Below, piece by piece: positions 31,187 through 39,728 of a stretch of DNA of 64,000 nucleotides. A program made the position numbers and the translations under genes. Each line of letters begins with the position of its first letter. The stretch's first letter is position 1. Source of the DNA: Cytophagales bacterium (GTDB taxonomy: Bacteria > Bacteroidota > Bacteroidia > Cytophagales > Spirosomataceae); assembly GCA_024742395.1 (NCBI GenBank), contig JANSYO010000006.1, positions 54,964 to 118,963 on the forward strand, given 5' to 3'. The notes beneath the pieces were generated by a model. The model ran no database searches and was not told the DNA's origin. It saw only the letters and a program-made list of their open reading frames with translations.

Positions 31187-31228
31187 GGGCAATTTGCCCC
31201 CTGTCTTTTTAAATTATTAACAGGGCAA
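31187..31228 (+). promoter_or_regulatory. Alternative hairpins in the leuC-leuD spacer
   Basis: GGGCAATT occurs twice (31187-31194 and 31223-31230) around one TTGCCCCCTGT. The latter can pair either back with the first copy (gggc/gccc) or forward with ACAGGGCAA (31220-31228; nine pairs with a two-base bulge). The two structures exclude each other, as in an attenuator or processing switch. Seen by eye only. Confidence 0.35.
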
Positions 31229-31269
31229 TTAGAAAATCAAGTCTCATTGCTCACAGCCGAAAGCATATT

Positions 31270-31866
31270 ATGGCATACGATAAATTTACAGTTTTACAAT
31301 CAACCTGCGTTCCACTTCCTTTAGAGAATGTGGATACAGATCAGATAATACCTGCCCGTTTCTTAAAAGCCACCACTCGTGAAGGTTTTGGGGACAATCT
31401 ATTCAGAGATTGGAGGTATAATAATGACAATTCTCCCAAAGAGGATTTTGTTTTAAACAATCCTACTTACTCAGGAAAGGTGCTGGTAGCCGGCAGAAAC
31501 TTTGGCTCTGGCTCGAGCCGTGAACACGCTGCCTGGGCTATTTATGATTATGGCTTTCGTTGCGTAATCAGCTCATTTTTTGCTGATATTTTCAAAGGGA
31601 ACGCCCTGAATATCGGAATACTTCCGGTTACTGTTTCGCCAGCATTTTTAGATAAAATCTTCAAGGCAATTGAAGCAGATCCGAAGGCTGAAGTGGAAGT
31701 AGACCTGCCTAATCAAAAGGTAACACTTGTAGCCACGGGCGAAAGCGAAGGGTTTGATATCAATGGTTACAAGAAAAATAATATGGTCAATGGCTTTGAT
31801 GACATCGATTATCTTCAGAATATGAAAGAAGAAATCAGCGTTTTCGAAGAATCAAGACCATTTTAA
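31270..31866 (+). CDS. leuD: 3-isopropylmalate dehydratase small subunit
   Basis: 198 residues, normal length. The swivelling-domain motifs are present: [13 protein letters not shown] near residue 21 and [17 protein letters not shown] near 76. Pairs with LeuC to make the active isomerase. Second gene of the operon. Confidence 0.95.
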   Translation: MAYDKFTVLQSTCVPLPLENVDTDQIIPARFLKATTREGFGDNLFRDWRYNNDNSPKEDFVLNNPTYSGKVLVAGRNFGSGSSREHAAWAIYDYGFRCVISSFFADIFKGNALNIGILPVTVSPAFLDKIFKAIEADPKAEVEVDLPNQKVTLVATGESEGFDINGYKKNNMVNGFDDIDYLQNMKEEISVFEESRPF

Positions 31867-31931
31867 TAACAGCCTAACACTTTTCAGCACTCTGTATAAC
31901 TAAAAGAGAACTGAAGGCTAGCCTAAAGCCA

Positions 31932-33452
31932 ATGAGCAGACATATCGAAATAATGGACACCACCCTCCGCGATGGGGAACAAACCAGCGGAGTATCTTTT
32001 TCTGCAGCAGAGAAACTGACAACTGCACAGCTTTTATTGGAAGATGTAAAAGTTGACAGAATAGAAGTTGCTTCTGCCAGGGTTTCTGAAGGAGAACTGG
32101 ATGCGGTAAAAAGAATTACAGGCTGGGCAGCTGAAAAAGGCTACCTTGATAGAGTGGAGGTTTTGACTTTCGTAGATGGAGATGCTTCCATAAACTGGAT
32201 GGAAGAGGCCGGTGCTAAAGTAATGAACCTCCTTACTAAGGGGTCTTTAAATCACCTGACACACCAGTTAAAGAAGTCGCCTGAAGAGCATTTTGCCGAA
32301 ATAGAAGCGGTAGTCTCAAAGGCCAGAGCAAAAGGCTTTTCGGTAAACATTTATTTAGAAGACTGGAGCAACGGAATGCGAAACTCACCAGAGTATGTAT
32401 TTCAGCACCTCGACTATACCACTAAGCTTTCTGTAAAGAGGATTCTTTTACCAGATACCCTTGGAATTTTAACTCCTGAGGAGTCCTTTAAATTTGTAAA
32501 GGAGCTTATTGACAGATACCCCAACACCCATTTCGATTTTCACGCTCATAACGATTATGACTTAGGAGTAGCCAATGTAATGCAAGGCGTTATGGCCGGG
32601 GCTCACGGAATTCACCTCACAGTAAACGGTTTAGGCGAGCGTGCTGGCAATGCCGCATTAGCCAGTGCTGTTGCCGTGCTAAGAGATTTTGTAAAAGAGG
32701 TAACATTTAATGTAGACGAAACCACTCTTTATAAAATTAGTAGAATCGTGGAAGGTTATGCTGGTTTGCGTATTCCTCCTAACCAGCCTATTGTGGGGGA
32801 AAGTGTTTTTACCCAAACGGCCGGAATTCATGCAGATGGCGACAAGAAAAATAATCTATACGTCAGTGTTTTAAGGCCAGATCGTTTTGGCAGGCGTACG
32901 CTTTATGCCTTGGGCAAATCTTCCGGAAAAGCCAACATTGAGCAAAACCTGAAGATGCTCGGCATTACTCTTCCGGACGAAGACCTGAAAAAAGTTACTC
33001 AAAAAATTATTCAGCTAGGCGATAAAAAGGAAACGGTTACACGTGAAGATCTGCCTTTTATTATTGCCGACGTACTGGACAGAGCTCCTACCATTGAGAA
33101 AATAAAGGTGCAAAACTATGTTTTGACCCACTCAAAAGGTCTGAAGCCATCTGCTACCGTTCAGCTAAAAATTAATGAGAAGTTTTATGAAGAAAACGCC
33201 CAGGGAGATGGACAATACGATGCCTTCATGAATGCCCTCAAAAAGGTTATGAAAGAAGAGGGTATAGAACTTCCTGAGTTAATTGATTATGCCGTTAGGA
33301 TTCCACCGGGTGGTAAAACAGATGCCCTTTGTGAAACCATTATAACCTGGAGAAAGAAAGGCGAGAAAAAAGAAATGAAAACTCGTGGCTTAGATTCTGA
33401 TCAAACCGTTTCAGCTATTGAAGCCACAATGAAAATGTTGAATTTGATATAA
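31932..33452 (+). CDS. cimA: Citramalate-synthase-like 2-isopropylmalate synthase family enzyme
   Basis: 506 residues. An HMGL-like TIM barrel with DTTLRDGEQTSGVSF (catalytic Arg13, metal Asp14) and metal site FDFHAHNDYDLG, then a LeuA allosteric dimer domain (~370-500, EGDGQYDAFMNALKK, RIPPGGKTDAL). Recalled alignment with Leptospira CimA is close throughout, and the three hydrophobic residues that shape its pyruvate pocket (Leu81, Leu104, Tyr144 there) are kept as Leu78, Leu101 and Tyr141. The enzyme therefore probably condenses pyruvate with acetyl-CoA for isoleucine, rather than 2-oxoisovalerate for leucine. Automated labels will likely say leuA. LeuC, LeuD and LeuB can process both products. 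Confidence 0.8.
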   Translation: MSRHIEIMDTTLRDGEQTSGVSFSAAEKLTTAQLLLEDVKVDRIEVASARVSEGELDAVKRITGWAAEKGYLDRVEVLTFVDGDASINWMEEAGAKVMNLLTKGSLNHLTHQLKKSPEEHFAEIEAVVSKARAKGFSVNIYLEDWSNGMRNSPEYVFQHLDYTTKLSVKRILLPDTLGILTPEESFKFVKELIDRYPNTHFDFHAHNDYDLGVANVMQGVMAGAHGIHLTVNGLGERAGNAALASAVAVLRDFVKEVTFNVDETTLYKISRIVEGYAGLRIPPNQPIVGESVFTQTAGIHADGDKKNNLYVSVLRPDRFGRRTLYALGKSSGKANIEQNLKMLGITLPDEDLKKVTQKIIQLGDKKETVTREDLPFIIADVLDRAPTIEKIKVQNYVLTHSKGLKPSATVQLKINEKFYEENAQGDGQYDAFMNALKKVMKEEGIELPELIDYAVRIPPGGKTDALCETIITWRKKGEKKEMKTRGLDSDQTVSAIEATMKMLNLI

Positions 33453-33481
33453 CTGGCTTCTGTCACTAAATATTTAGAGGC

Positions 33482-33529
33482 ACGCCTTTAATAAAATAAT
33501 AATAATATAATGGCTAAAGGCGTATTGCC
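33482..33529 (+). promoter_or_regulatory. Stem-loop in the spacer before leuB
   Basis: ACGCCTTTA (33482-33490) pairs perfectly with TAAAGGCGT (33515-33523), and the outer GGC/GCC can extend it across a bulge. The loop is AT-rich. There is no T-run after it, so an mRNA stability or processing element is more likely than termination. Confidence 0.35.
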
Positions 33530-33547
33530 GAAAGCTAAAAGCAGAAT

Positions 33548-34609
33548 ATGAACTTAAACATTGCAGTATTAGCCGGTGACGGAATCGGCCCGGAAGTAGT
33601 AGAACAGGCACAGAAAGTTTCTGATGCTATTGCCAAAAAGTATGGTCACACTATCAATTGGACCCCGGCCATCACCGGAGCGGCTGCGATTGACGCCGTA
33701 GGCGAACCATATCCAGATTCTACACATGAGATTTGCATGAATTCTGATGCCGTATTGTTTGGAGCCATCGGACTTCCTCGATTTGATAATGACCCTTCCA
33801 ATCCGGTAAGACCTGAGCAAGGCCTATTGGCCATGCGTAAAAAATTAGGCCTTTACGCAAATATTCGTCCTACATTGGTTTTTCCTTCGCTTCTTCATAA
33901 GTCTCCTTTAAGACAAGAACTAATAGAAAATGCCGACTTTGTATGTATACGAGAACTGACAGGTGGTATCTATTTTGGTGACAAAGGAAGAAACGAAACC
34001 AGAGATAAGGCCTGGGATGTTTGTGAATACACCAAACCTGAGGTAGAAAGAATCATTCGTTTGGCGTATGAATATGCTATGCAAAGAAAGAAAAAGCTGA
34101 CTATTGTGGATAAGGCAAACGTCTTGGAAACTTCCAGACTTTGGAGAGAAGTAGGTCAATCTTTAGAAAAAGAATACCCTGAAGTAAAAACTGAGTACCT
34201 TTTAGTAGATGCCGCAGCCATGCGAATTATTCAGTGGCCTGAAGGCTTTGATGTAATGGTTACCGAGAATATGTTTGGCGATATCCTAACAGACGAAGCC
34301 TCTGTAATATCCGGTTCTATGGGACTGATGCCATCGGCGTCAATTGGCCTTCACACGTCGGTATTTGAGCCCATACATGGCTCATACCCTCAGGCAACCG
34401 GACTGAACATAGCAAATCCAATTGGTACTGTTTTATCAGCAGCCATGATGTTTGAATATGCATTCAAACTAATGGATGAAGCACAGGAGATCAAAGACGT
34501 AGTCAATAAATCATTGGCAGAAGGAATTGTAACAGAAGACATTGCCGGTAAAGATAAAGCTTACGGCACATCAGAAGTAGGTGATTGGTTAGCCTCTCAA
34601 ATCAAATAA
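33548..34609 (+). CDS. leuB: 3-isopropylmalate dehydrogenase
   Basis: 353 residues, the usual length. Oxidative decarboxylation of 3-isopropylmalate (or 3-methylmalate) with NAD. Motifs seen: [14 protein letters not shown] at the N-terminus, [15 protein letters not shown] (~131), the metal-binding [23 protein letters not shown] (~241-263), and [19 protein letters not shown], as in NAD-type enzymes. Last gene of the leu operon and followed by a terminator. Confidence 0.95.
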   Translation: MNLNIAVLAGDGIGPEVVEQAQKVSDAIAKKYGHTINWTPAITGAAAIDAVGEPYPDSTHEICMNSDAVLFGAIGLPRFDNDPSNPVRPEQGLLAMRKKLGLYANIRPTLVFPSLLHKSPLRQELIENADFVCIRELTGGIYFGDKGRNETRDKAWDVCEYTKPEVERIIRLAYEYAMQRKKKLTIVDKANVLETSRLWREVGQSLEKEYPEVKTEYLLVDAAAMRIIQWPEGFDVMVTENMFGDILTDEASVISGSMGLMPSASIGLHTSVFEPIHGSYPQATGLNIANPIGTVLSAAMMFEYAFKLMDEAQEIKDVVNKSLAEGIVTEDIAGKDKAYGTSEVGDWLASQIK

Positions 34610-34653
34610 ACCAAGGTTTACAACAAGACCACAGTATAACAGTTTGAAGAAAG

Positions 34654-34693
34654 AAAGCCTTCGGTAGAAATGCCGGAGGTTTTCGCTTTTTGA
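34654..34693 (+). terminator. Terminator after leuB
   Basis: An 11-bp stem with two G-U pairs (34654-34664 with 34673-34683; core CCTTCGG/CCGGAGG) is followed by a T-rich stretch (TTTTCGCTTTTTG). Confidence 0.65.
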
Positions 34694-34705
34694 CCCACCT
34701 TTCAA

Positions 34706-35050
34706 TTAATAAATAACAATCTTTCTCATCTGCTCTTCTACCAGAACAAAATATACACCGGGAGCAAAATAGCGGGTGTCTATTTCTATACATTGCAAGC
34801 CTTTCTGTCTAACGTCTTTAGTAATCCGCTCAATCAATCTTCCGGTGGCATTGATTACATCAATTTTTGTCTCCTTCCTGTTCGTTTTCCAGAACTCAAT
34901 TCTCGTAAACTCGTTAAAAGGATTTGTGTATACTCTTAGAGGCGTTTCCTCCACAGGCTGATAAGCAATTAAATCAGGTTTCGGCTCATCCTGAGCAAAA
35001 CTACAGATGGGCAATAAAGCCAAGGTTAGAATCAGGTTTTTAATTTTCAC
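34706..35050 (-). CDS. Miniature exported protein consisting mainly of a T9SS-type sorting tail
   Basis: 114 residues. A signal peptide (to ICSFAQ) is followed by only ~20 linker residues and then a segment with all the marks of a type A T9SS C-terminal domain: YTNPFNEFTRIEFW, TKIDVINATGRLIERI, FAPGVYFVLVEEQ, and terminal MRKIVIY. No cargo domain is present. It may be a stand-alone Por-tail-like protein, a decayed gene, or a small surface protein using the fold. The frame is intact, which argues against recent decay. Confidence 0.65.
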   Translation of the reverse strand: MKIKNLILTLALLPICSFAQDEPKPDLIAYQPVEETPLRVYTNPFNEFTRIEFWKTNRKETKIDVINATGRLIERITKDVRQKGLQCIEIDTRYFAPGVYFVLVEEQMRKIVIY

Positions 35051-35118
35051 AGTATAAATTCACTAAATGTGTATACAAGTTAAAAGAAAATTCTGATTCC
35101 TATGCTCTGAGGTACAAA

Positions 35119-35158
35119 CAAAAACACCCCCTCCAAAATGGAGAAGGTGTCTTTTTTT
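35119..35158 (-). terminator. Terminator after dnaN
   Basis: On the minus strand a hairpin (GACACC...CTCC with GGAG...GGTGT, small internal loop) is followed by TTTTTGTTTG. It lies 20 bases beyond the dnaN stop. Confidence 0.7.
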
Positions 35159-35179
35159 CATAGTAGAGGTTATAGTATC

Positions 35180-36304
35180 TTATGAATATGAATTTAGCAT
35201 AACCGGCATCACCAGCATCAGCATGTCTTCATTTTCGTCTTTATCATCAGGAATAATCAAACCGGCACGGTTTGGCTGAGACATCTCAAGCGTTAGTTGA
35301 TCTGTATTTAGATTGCTCAGCATTTCTACAAGAAATTTAGCGTTAAAGCCAATTTCCATATCTTCACCAGCATACTCACATCCCAGTTTTTCATTGGCCT
35401 CGTTGCTGTAATCGAGATCCTCAGCAGAAATTTCTAAAGCATTGCCAGACACTTTCAGACGAATCTGGTGGGTCGTTTTGTTTGAGTAAATTGAAATTCT
35501 CTTCAGAGTACTCAAAAGCTCCGCTCTTCCAATCTTCAGCTTATTCGGGTTATTCTGTGGAATAACATTTTCATAATCCGGGAAACGCTCATCTATTAAA
35601 CGACAAATCATTTTGATATTGCCAAAACTAAAGAAGGCGTTAGACGCACTAAACTCAGCTTTTACTGGCATTACAGCAGAGGGCAAGCTTGAGTTTAACA
35701 GAGTTAACGCTTTACGAGGAAGAATCATATTTGTGGCATTTTCCGCCTTTACGTCTTCTCTTCTATATCTGATTAATCTATGACCATCTGTAGCCACAAA
35801 GGTAGTATGATCATTATCTAACTGAATAAACACCCCTGTCATTGCTGGTCTTAAATCATCCGTACTGGTAGCAAAGATGGTATTAGAAATGGCAGCACCC
35901 AGAACATTTGAGTCTAACTCAATACTGAAATTTCTGTTCACTTCAGGAGCACGAGGGAAATCCATTGGATTTTCGCCGGCCAGCTTAAAACGGCCATTCG
36001 CCGTAATTAGCTCGGTTCCAAAAGTCTCTTCGTCAATGTTTACTGTTACAGGCTGCTCTGGCAGACTTCTTAAAGTTTCCATCAGCAATTTTGCCGGAAC
36101 GGCAATAGAACCCTTATCTGAGGATTCAACCTGAGCTTCTGTCATCATGACGGTCTGCATATCAGAGGCCGTAATGGTCAGGTTTGTTTCGTCTAATTGA
36201 AGAAGGAAATTTTCAAGAATCGGAACTATCGGGTTATTTGCAATGACACCACTAATTGTAGCGAGATGCTTCAATAGCTCTGATGATGAAACAATAAACT
36301 TCAT
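35180..36304 (-). CDS. dnaN: DNA polymerase III sliding clamp (beta subunit)
   Basis: 374 residues, standard length, three repeated clamp domains. It starts MKFIVSSSELLKHLATISG, contains TDGHRLIRYRR near 165-175 and ends VMPVMLNSYS. The ring holds the replicase and repair proteins on DNA. Nothing from the dnaA region is adjacent. It lies ~95 bases downstream of gldG on the same strand. Confidence 0.96.
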   Translation of the reverse strand: MKFIVSSSELLKHLATISGVIANNPIVPILENFLLQLDETNLTITASDMQTVMMTEAQVESSDKGSIAVPAKLLMETLRSLPEQPVTVNIDEETFGTELITANGRFKLAGENPMDFPRAPEVNRNFSIELDSNVLGAAISNTIFATSTDDLRPAMTGVFIQLDNDHTTFVATDGHRLIRYRREDVKAENATNMILPRKALTLLNSSLPSAVMPVKAEFSASNAFFSFGNIKMICRLIDERFPDYENVIPQNNPNKLKIGRAELLSTLKRISIYSNKTTHQIRLKVSGNALEISAEDLDYSNEANEKLGCEYAGEDMEIGFNAKFLVEMLSNLNTDQLTLEMSQPNRAGLIIPDDKDENEDMLMLVMPVMLNSYS

Positions 36305-36400
36305 ATTTTGAGTATTTTGTGTTTGTCTGGTTTAAAACTAGGCAAAGTTAGTCAAATTGATAAAAAAACAGCTTTTCCGATAGATTTTTAGCAGCCGGTA

Positions 36401-38059
36401 TTAAGCCGAATATTTTCTTTTCCAAAGATAGCCTTTTATCGCTCCAAAAAGAAGTACTAAAAGAGATGGTATAACCAGATTAATCAATTGAAACCTCAGG
36501 CGTTCGTCCCGACTCTTTATTGCGTCTAAAGGCCTGAGCCTAACTTCCTTGTTTCTGGCAGTAATAACCCCATTATCATCAACCAGGTAATCAATGGCAT
36601 TCATCAGTAAATCCTTGTTACCAAAAGTGTGCTGACTTACTTTGTCAAATCCAAGGGGTAAAGGGTCTCCGTTCCTGCGATCAATATCATTTACCACGAG
36701 GTCGCCGTCAGCCGCCACAATGATCTTTGTTGGTTCACTATTGGCCTTAAAATATTCCGCTCTTGGATCTTGCGGCAAAATTCGGTTTTCATATAAGGAA
36801 TTAAATCTTCCTTCGAGCAAATAAGCTATACTTTGAATACCTTGATTATACTCTTGCTCATCTGTCTCTAATCTTGCGTCATTATATGTGACCAAGGCCG
36901 GAGCATTCAAAACTTTAGTATAGGGCGTAGTCATTAAAAGAGGAATCTTTTGAGCCGGGCCGCCACTAACCGTGTCAATCGTTGATGCAAACTTACTGAG
37001 CACCAAATCAAGATTTTTTGTAATCAGGCTCTCTCCAAAATTATTAATCAAAGGGAAGAACCGATAAGGAATGGGCTGTATATTGGGTTTGTCTCCCATA
37101 TTCCCTACCACCAGCGGTACCATAGCAGCACTGGCACCATCCTTTACCATATCTGTATTTAAACGAATCCCGTATTTAAAGAACAAGTCTTCCAGATTGT
37201 GTTTAAGTGGCTGAGCGTAGGTGCCTTCAAGGCCAATGGAGTCTACCTGAAGGCCATCGACAAAGAACAGAGCTTTGCCACCGTACATCACATACTGATC
37301 AATCTTAAATTTCGTGCTGTCATCAATCGGAAAATCTGGCTTTGGTAAGATCAAAGCATCTAGCCCAAGAAAAGACTCGGAGGTTCTGGCATCTACAATA
37401 AACAAATCATAGTATTCTTGCAGCGTGTTAATTAAGCCCGCAAAATTGACTGGCTGGAGTTTAGTAAACTCCGTCAAAAGGCCAATTTTCTTTCTTTCTA
37501 CCGTGGCCAATTTCCTGAATGCCGTAGCAAAGGCATATTCTAAGTTTTCATACGATTGGTTTAATTTCTCCTGAGCACTTAAAGCCTGATTTCCCTTTAA
37601 TAACAAAACACTCTCTTCTTTTCCCTCATACTTTACTAAAGCGTAAGGGAAAACCAATGTTTCTGTTTTTCTACCTCCCTTTGAGTCAAAAACATTCGTC
37701 GGCTGAATTCCTTTTGATATCAACGAGTCGATAAATGCGTTTTTTTGCTCAGGGTTACTTATGGAGTTAGGGTCAAAAAAGCGATAGTTCAGATTAGTGC
37801 CTGCATAATTCTTAAACTCATCTAGTGTTTCACGCGTGGCTTGTTTCAACCTTTCAAAGCCGCCGGGCAAATCTGAGCCATCTAGATACACTTCTATTTC
37901 AAGCGGCGATGCCAAGTGTGAAACCATATTTTTACTGGCCTCAGAAATACTATATCTTTTCTCCTCAGTTAAATCTAAGCGGACAAAATACCAGGAAGAC
38001 AAAACATTTACACCAACGACTGCAAGAATTATTAAACCAAGTTTTGACTTTTTACTCAT
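36401..38059 (-). CDS. gldG: Gliding-motility-associated ABC transporter substrate-binding protein GldG
   Basis: 552 residues from the ATG giving MSKKSKLGLIILAVVGVNVLSSWYFVRLD. An upstream ATG at 38077 would add six residues. The N-terminal helix is followed by the family pattern DLTEEKRYSISEASKNMV, a long periplasmic GldG/IutA-like region (~45-515), and a C-terminal helix (LINLVIPSLLVLLFGAIKGYL). GldFGA form an ABC transporter linked to gliding in flavobacteria. The usual partner gldF is not adjacent, and a divergent cupin gene begins right upstream. Confidence 0.9.
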   Translation of the reverse strand: MSKKSKLGLIILAVVGVNVLSSWYFVRLDLTEEKRYSISEASKNMVSHLASPLEIEVYLDGSDLPGGFERLKQATRETLDEFKNYAGTNLNYRFFDPNSISNPEQKNAFIDSLISKGIQPTNVFDSKGGRKTETLVFPYALVKYEGKEESVLLLKGNQALSAQEKLNQSYENLEYAFATAFRKLATVERKKIGLLTEFTKLQPVNFAGLINTLQEYYDLFIVDARTSESFLGLDALILPKPDFPIDDSTKFKIDQYVMYGGKALFFVDGLQVDSIGLEGTYAQPLKHNLEDLFFKYGIRLNTDMVKDGASAAMVPLVVGNMGDKPNIQPIPYRFFPLINNFGESLITKNLDLVLSKFASTIDTVSGGPAQKIPLLMTTPYTKVLNAPALVTYNDARLETDEQEYNQGIQSIAYLLEGRFNSLYENRILPQDPRAEYFKANSEPTKIIVAADGDLVVNDIDRRNGDPLPLGFDKVSQHTFGNKDLLMNAIDYLVDDNGVITARNKEVRLRPLDAIKSRDERLRFQLINLVIPSLLVLLFGAIKGYLWKRKYSA

Positions 38060-38124
38060 TCCGGGGAAAAGACACATTTATTCTGACTACAAAAATTACA
38101 TTATTTTTGAACAAAAACGAATAA

Positions 38125-38622
38125 ATGCGAAAGGCTGCGTACTGGATTGAAAAATTAAATCTTCAAGCACACCCCGAAGGCGGATTTTTTGCGGAGACAT
38201 ACCGCTCAGAAATACGTTGCGAAAATCCAGCTCCTGACATTCAAGGGAAAAGAAATTTTGCCACAGGTATCTACTTTTTGATGGAAAAAGAAAACTTCTC
38301 GGCTTTTCATCGCATTAAATCTGATGAGATGTGGCACTTCTATAGCGGAGACCCACTTGAAATTCTCTATTTTGATGAAAAAGCTAAACTCCATTCCATT
38401 TTATTAGGGAATTCTCCCGAAAACGGAGAAGTATTTCAGGCGGTTGTGCCTGCTGGCTTATGGTTTGCTTCAAGGCCACTGAAAGGTGGTGAATTCTCTC
38501 TGGTAGGCTGTACTGTCTCGCCGGGTTTCGATTTTCAGGATTTCGAAATGGCAAGCAGAGCTCAGTTAGTTTCAGAATTCCCTAATCATCAAAAGACTAT
38601 TGAAGAGCTCACAAGAGATTAA
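38125..38622 (+). CDS. Cupin-fold DUF985 protein
   Basis: 165 residues, soluble. The DUF985 cupin pattern is clear: LNLQAHPEGGFFAETYRS at the N-terminus, SAFHRIKSDEMWHFYSGDPLEI in the middle, and VPAGLWFASRPL and GCTVSPGFDFQDFEMA at the end. Its biochemical role is unknown. It is divergent from gldG, with 65 bases between the starts. Confidence 0.85.
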   Translation: MRKAAYWIEKLNLQAHPEGGFFAETYRSEIRCENPAPDIQGKRNFATGIYFLMEKENFSAFHRIKSDEMWHFYSGDPLEILYFDEKAKLHSILLGNSPENGEVFQAVVPAGLWFASRPLKGGEFSLVGCTVSPGFDFQDFEMASRAQLVSEFPNHQKTIEELTRD

Positions 38623-38640
38623 TACCTTTGCAAAAAAAAC
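38610..38640 (+). promoter_or_regulatory. Promoter of the DUF4293 gene
   Basis: TTG (38610-38612), then 20 bases, then TACCTTTG (38633-38640), a full match to the Bacteroidota TTG-N17-23-TAnnTTTG pattern. The predicted transcript would begin within a few bases of the ATG at 38650, so the mRNA is probably nearly leaderless. Confidence 0.5.
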
Positions 38641-38649
38641 AAAACTCGA

Positions 38650-39117
38650 ATGCTTCAAAGAATTCAAAGCCTTCTCTTATTACTTTCAGCTATTGCCCTG
38701 GGTGTATTTTTAGCTACCAACACCTGGACAGGAGGTACTACAGAGCAGCAAATATTAGTGAATCCATATCAGGTTCTTCAAACCCAGGGAGGCCTGGCCG
38801 GTTTTAAGAAAGAAATTTTTTATGTCGCGGTATTAGCCGGTTTAGCCATTGTGCTCAGCATTTTCGCCATATTTCAGTATAAAAACAGAGTTCGTCAAAT
38901 GCTTTTTGTGGCTTTAAATTCTCTTTTAATTGGTGCTGCGGTAGCAGTGGCAGTTTATCATGTAAAGTATGATGCCATGACACTCTCTGGAGCTGGCGAA
39001 GGCGAGTTTGGTATTGGTCTGTATGCTGGTTTTGCAGCTTTAGCATTTAACTGGCTAGCCAATAGATTTATTAAAAAGGATGAAAAAATGGTGAAGGATG
39101 CCGATAGAATGAGATAA
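38650..39117 (+). CDS. DUF4293 membrane protein
   Basis: 155 residues with four hydrophobic helices (~5-22, ~55-75, ~83-102, ~117-135). The start MLQRIQSLLLLLSAIALG and the ~155-residue four-helix layout match DUF4293, a Bacteroidota-specific family of unknown function. A charged tail follows the last helix. Confidence 0.85.
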   Translation: MLQRIQSLLLLLSAIALGVFLATNTWTGGTTEQQILVNPYQVLQTQGGLAGFKKEIFYVAVLAGLAIVLSIFAIFQYKNRVRQMLFVALNSLLIGAAVAVAVYHVKYDAMTLSGAGEGEFGIGLYAGFAALAFNWLANRFIKKDEKMVKDADRMR

Positions 39118-39125
39118 ATCTTCGC

Positions 39126-39632
39126 TCACCTTTTTCCTTTAAAGTACCTGATCATTTCAGGATAACCCATTCTATTCCCAAGTCCGTATAGGGCTTGGGT
39201 TATTCTTTTGGTTTTTGTTTCAATCGTCTTTGCAGACTCTATCCACTTAGAGAAGTAACGCTGGTGCCCCGGTGTCAGGGTTTCAAAATACTTCATAGCT
39301 CTTGGGTCGTCCTCGAGACAGGCAAGAAAGTCTCCTGAGAAAGCAAACTCGCTGCCATCAAACTCAAGCCGTACGTTCACTTTTTGACCTTCTTCTTTTC
39401 TGATTGTTCGCCTGATTTCAGCGTTAACAGGTAGAATGAAATCCCCCTCACCAATCGGAATAACAGCCACTTGCTTTATTTCTAAAGAATCAATAAAACC
39501 CTTAACCCTGTAAGTTGTTCGGGTATCCGGTTTAATTTTTTGAGAGAGTTCTGACGGAATTTCAATGAATGTCCAGCCCGTTTTCTCTCCGTTTTTATCG
39601 TATCTTTTTAATTCAAACTCTTGTTCTATCAT
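39126..39632 (-). CDS. YdeI/OmpD-associated family protein with DUF1905
   Basis: 168 residues. The N-terminal DUF1905 beta-barrel (TGWTFIEIPSELSQKI, YRVKGFIDSLEIKQVAVIPIGEGDFILPVN, shown as strand pattern) is followed by the YdeI helical part (LEDDPRAMKYFETLTPGHQRYFSKWIESAKT, family-typical). Relatives are annotated bacteriocin-protection or OmpD-associated, without firm function. The residue composition is soluble. Confidence 0.85.
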   Translation of the reverse strand: MIEQEFELKRYDKNGEKTGWTFIEIPSELSQKIKPDTRTTYRVKGFIDSLEIKQVAVIPIGEGDFILPVNAEIRRTIRKEEGQKVNVRLEFDGSEFAFSGDFLACLEDDPRAMKYFETLTPGHQRYFSKWIESAKTIETKTKRITQALYGLGNRMGYPEMIRYFKGKR

Positions 39633-39702
39633 AATAGAGACTATTAGTCTACAAACTTACTGGATTTACAATTTCTCCTTTTTCAATACTCAAATCCTTG
39701 AC

Positions 39703-39710
39703 TACATTTG
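39703..39710 (+). promoter_or_regulatory. Candidate -7 element before the GH97 gene
   Basis: TACATTTG matches TAnnTTTG, 19 bases upstream of the ATG. No well-placed -33 TTG. Confidence 0.35.
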
Positions 39711-39728
39711 AGTGTAAACCTCTATTTT

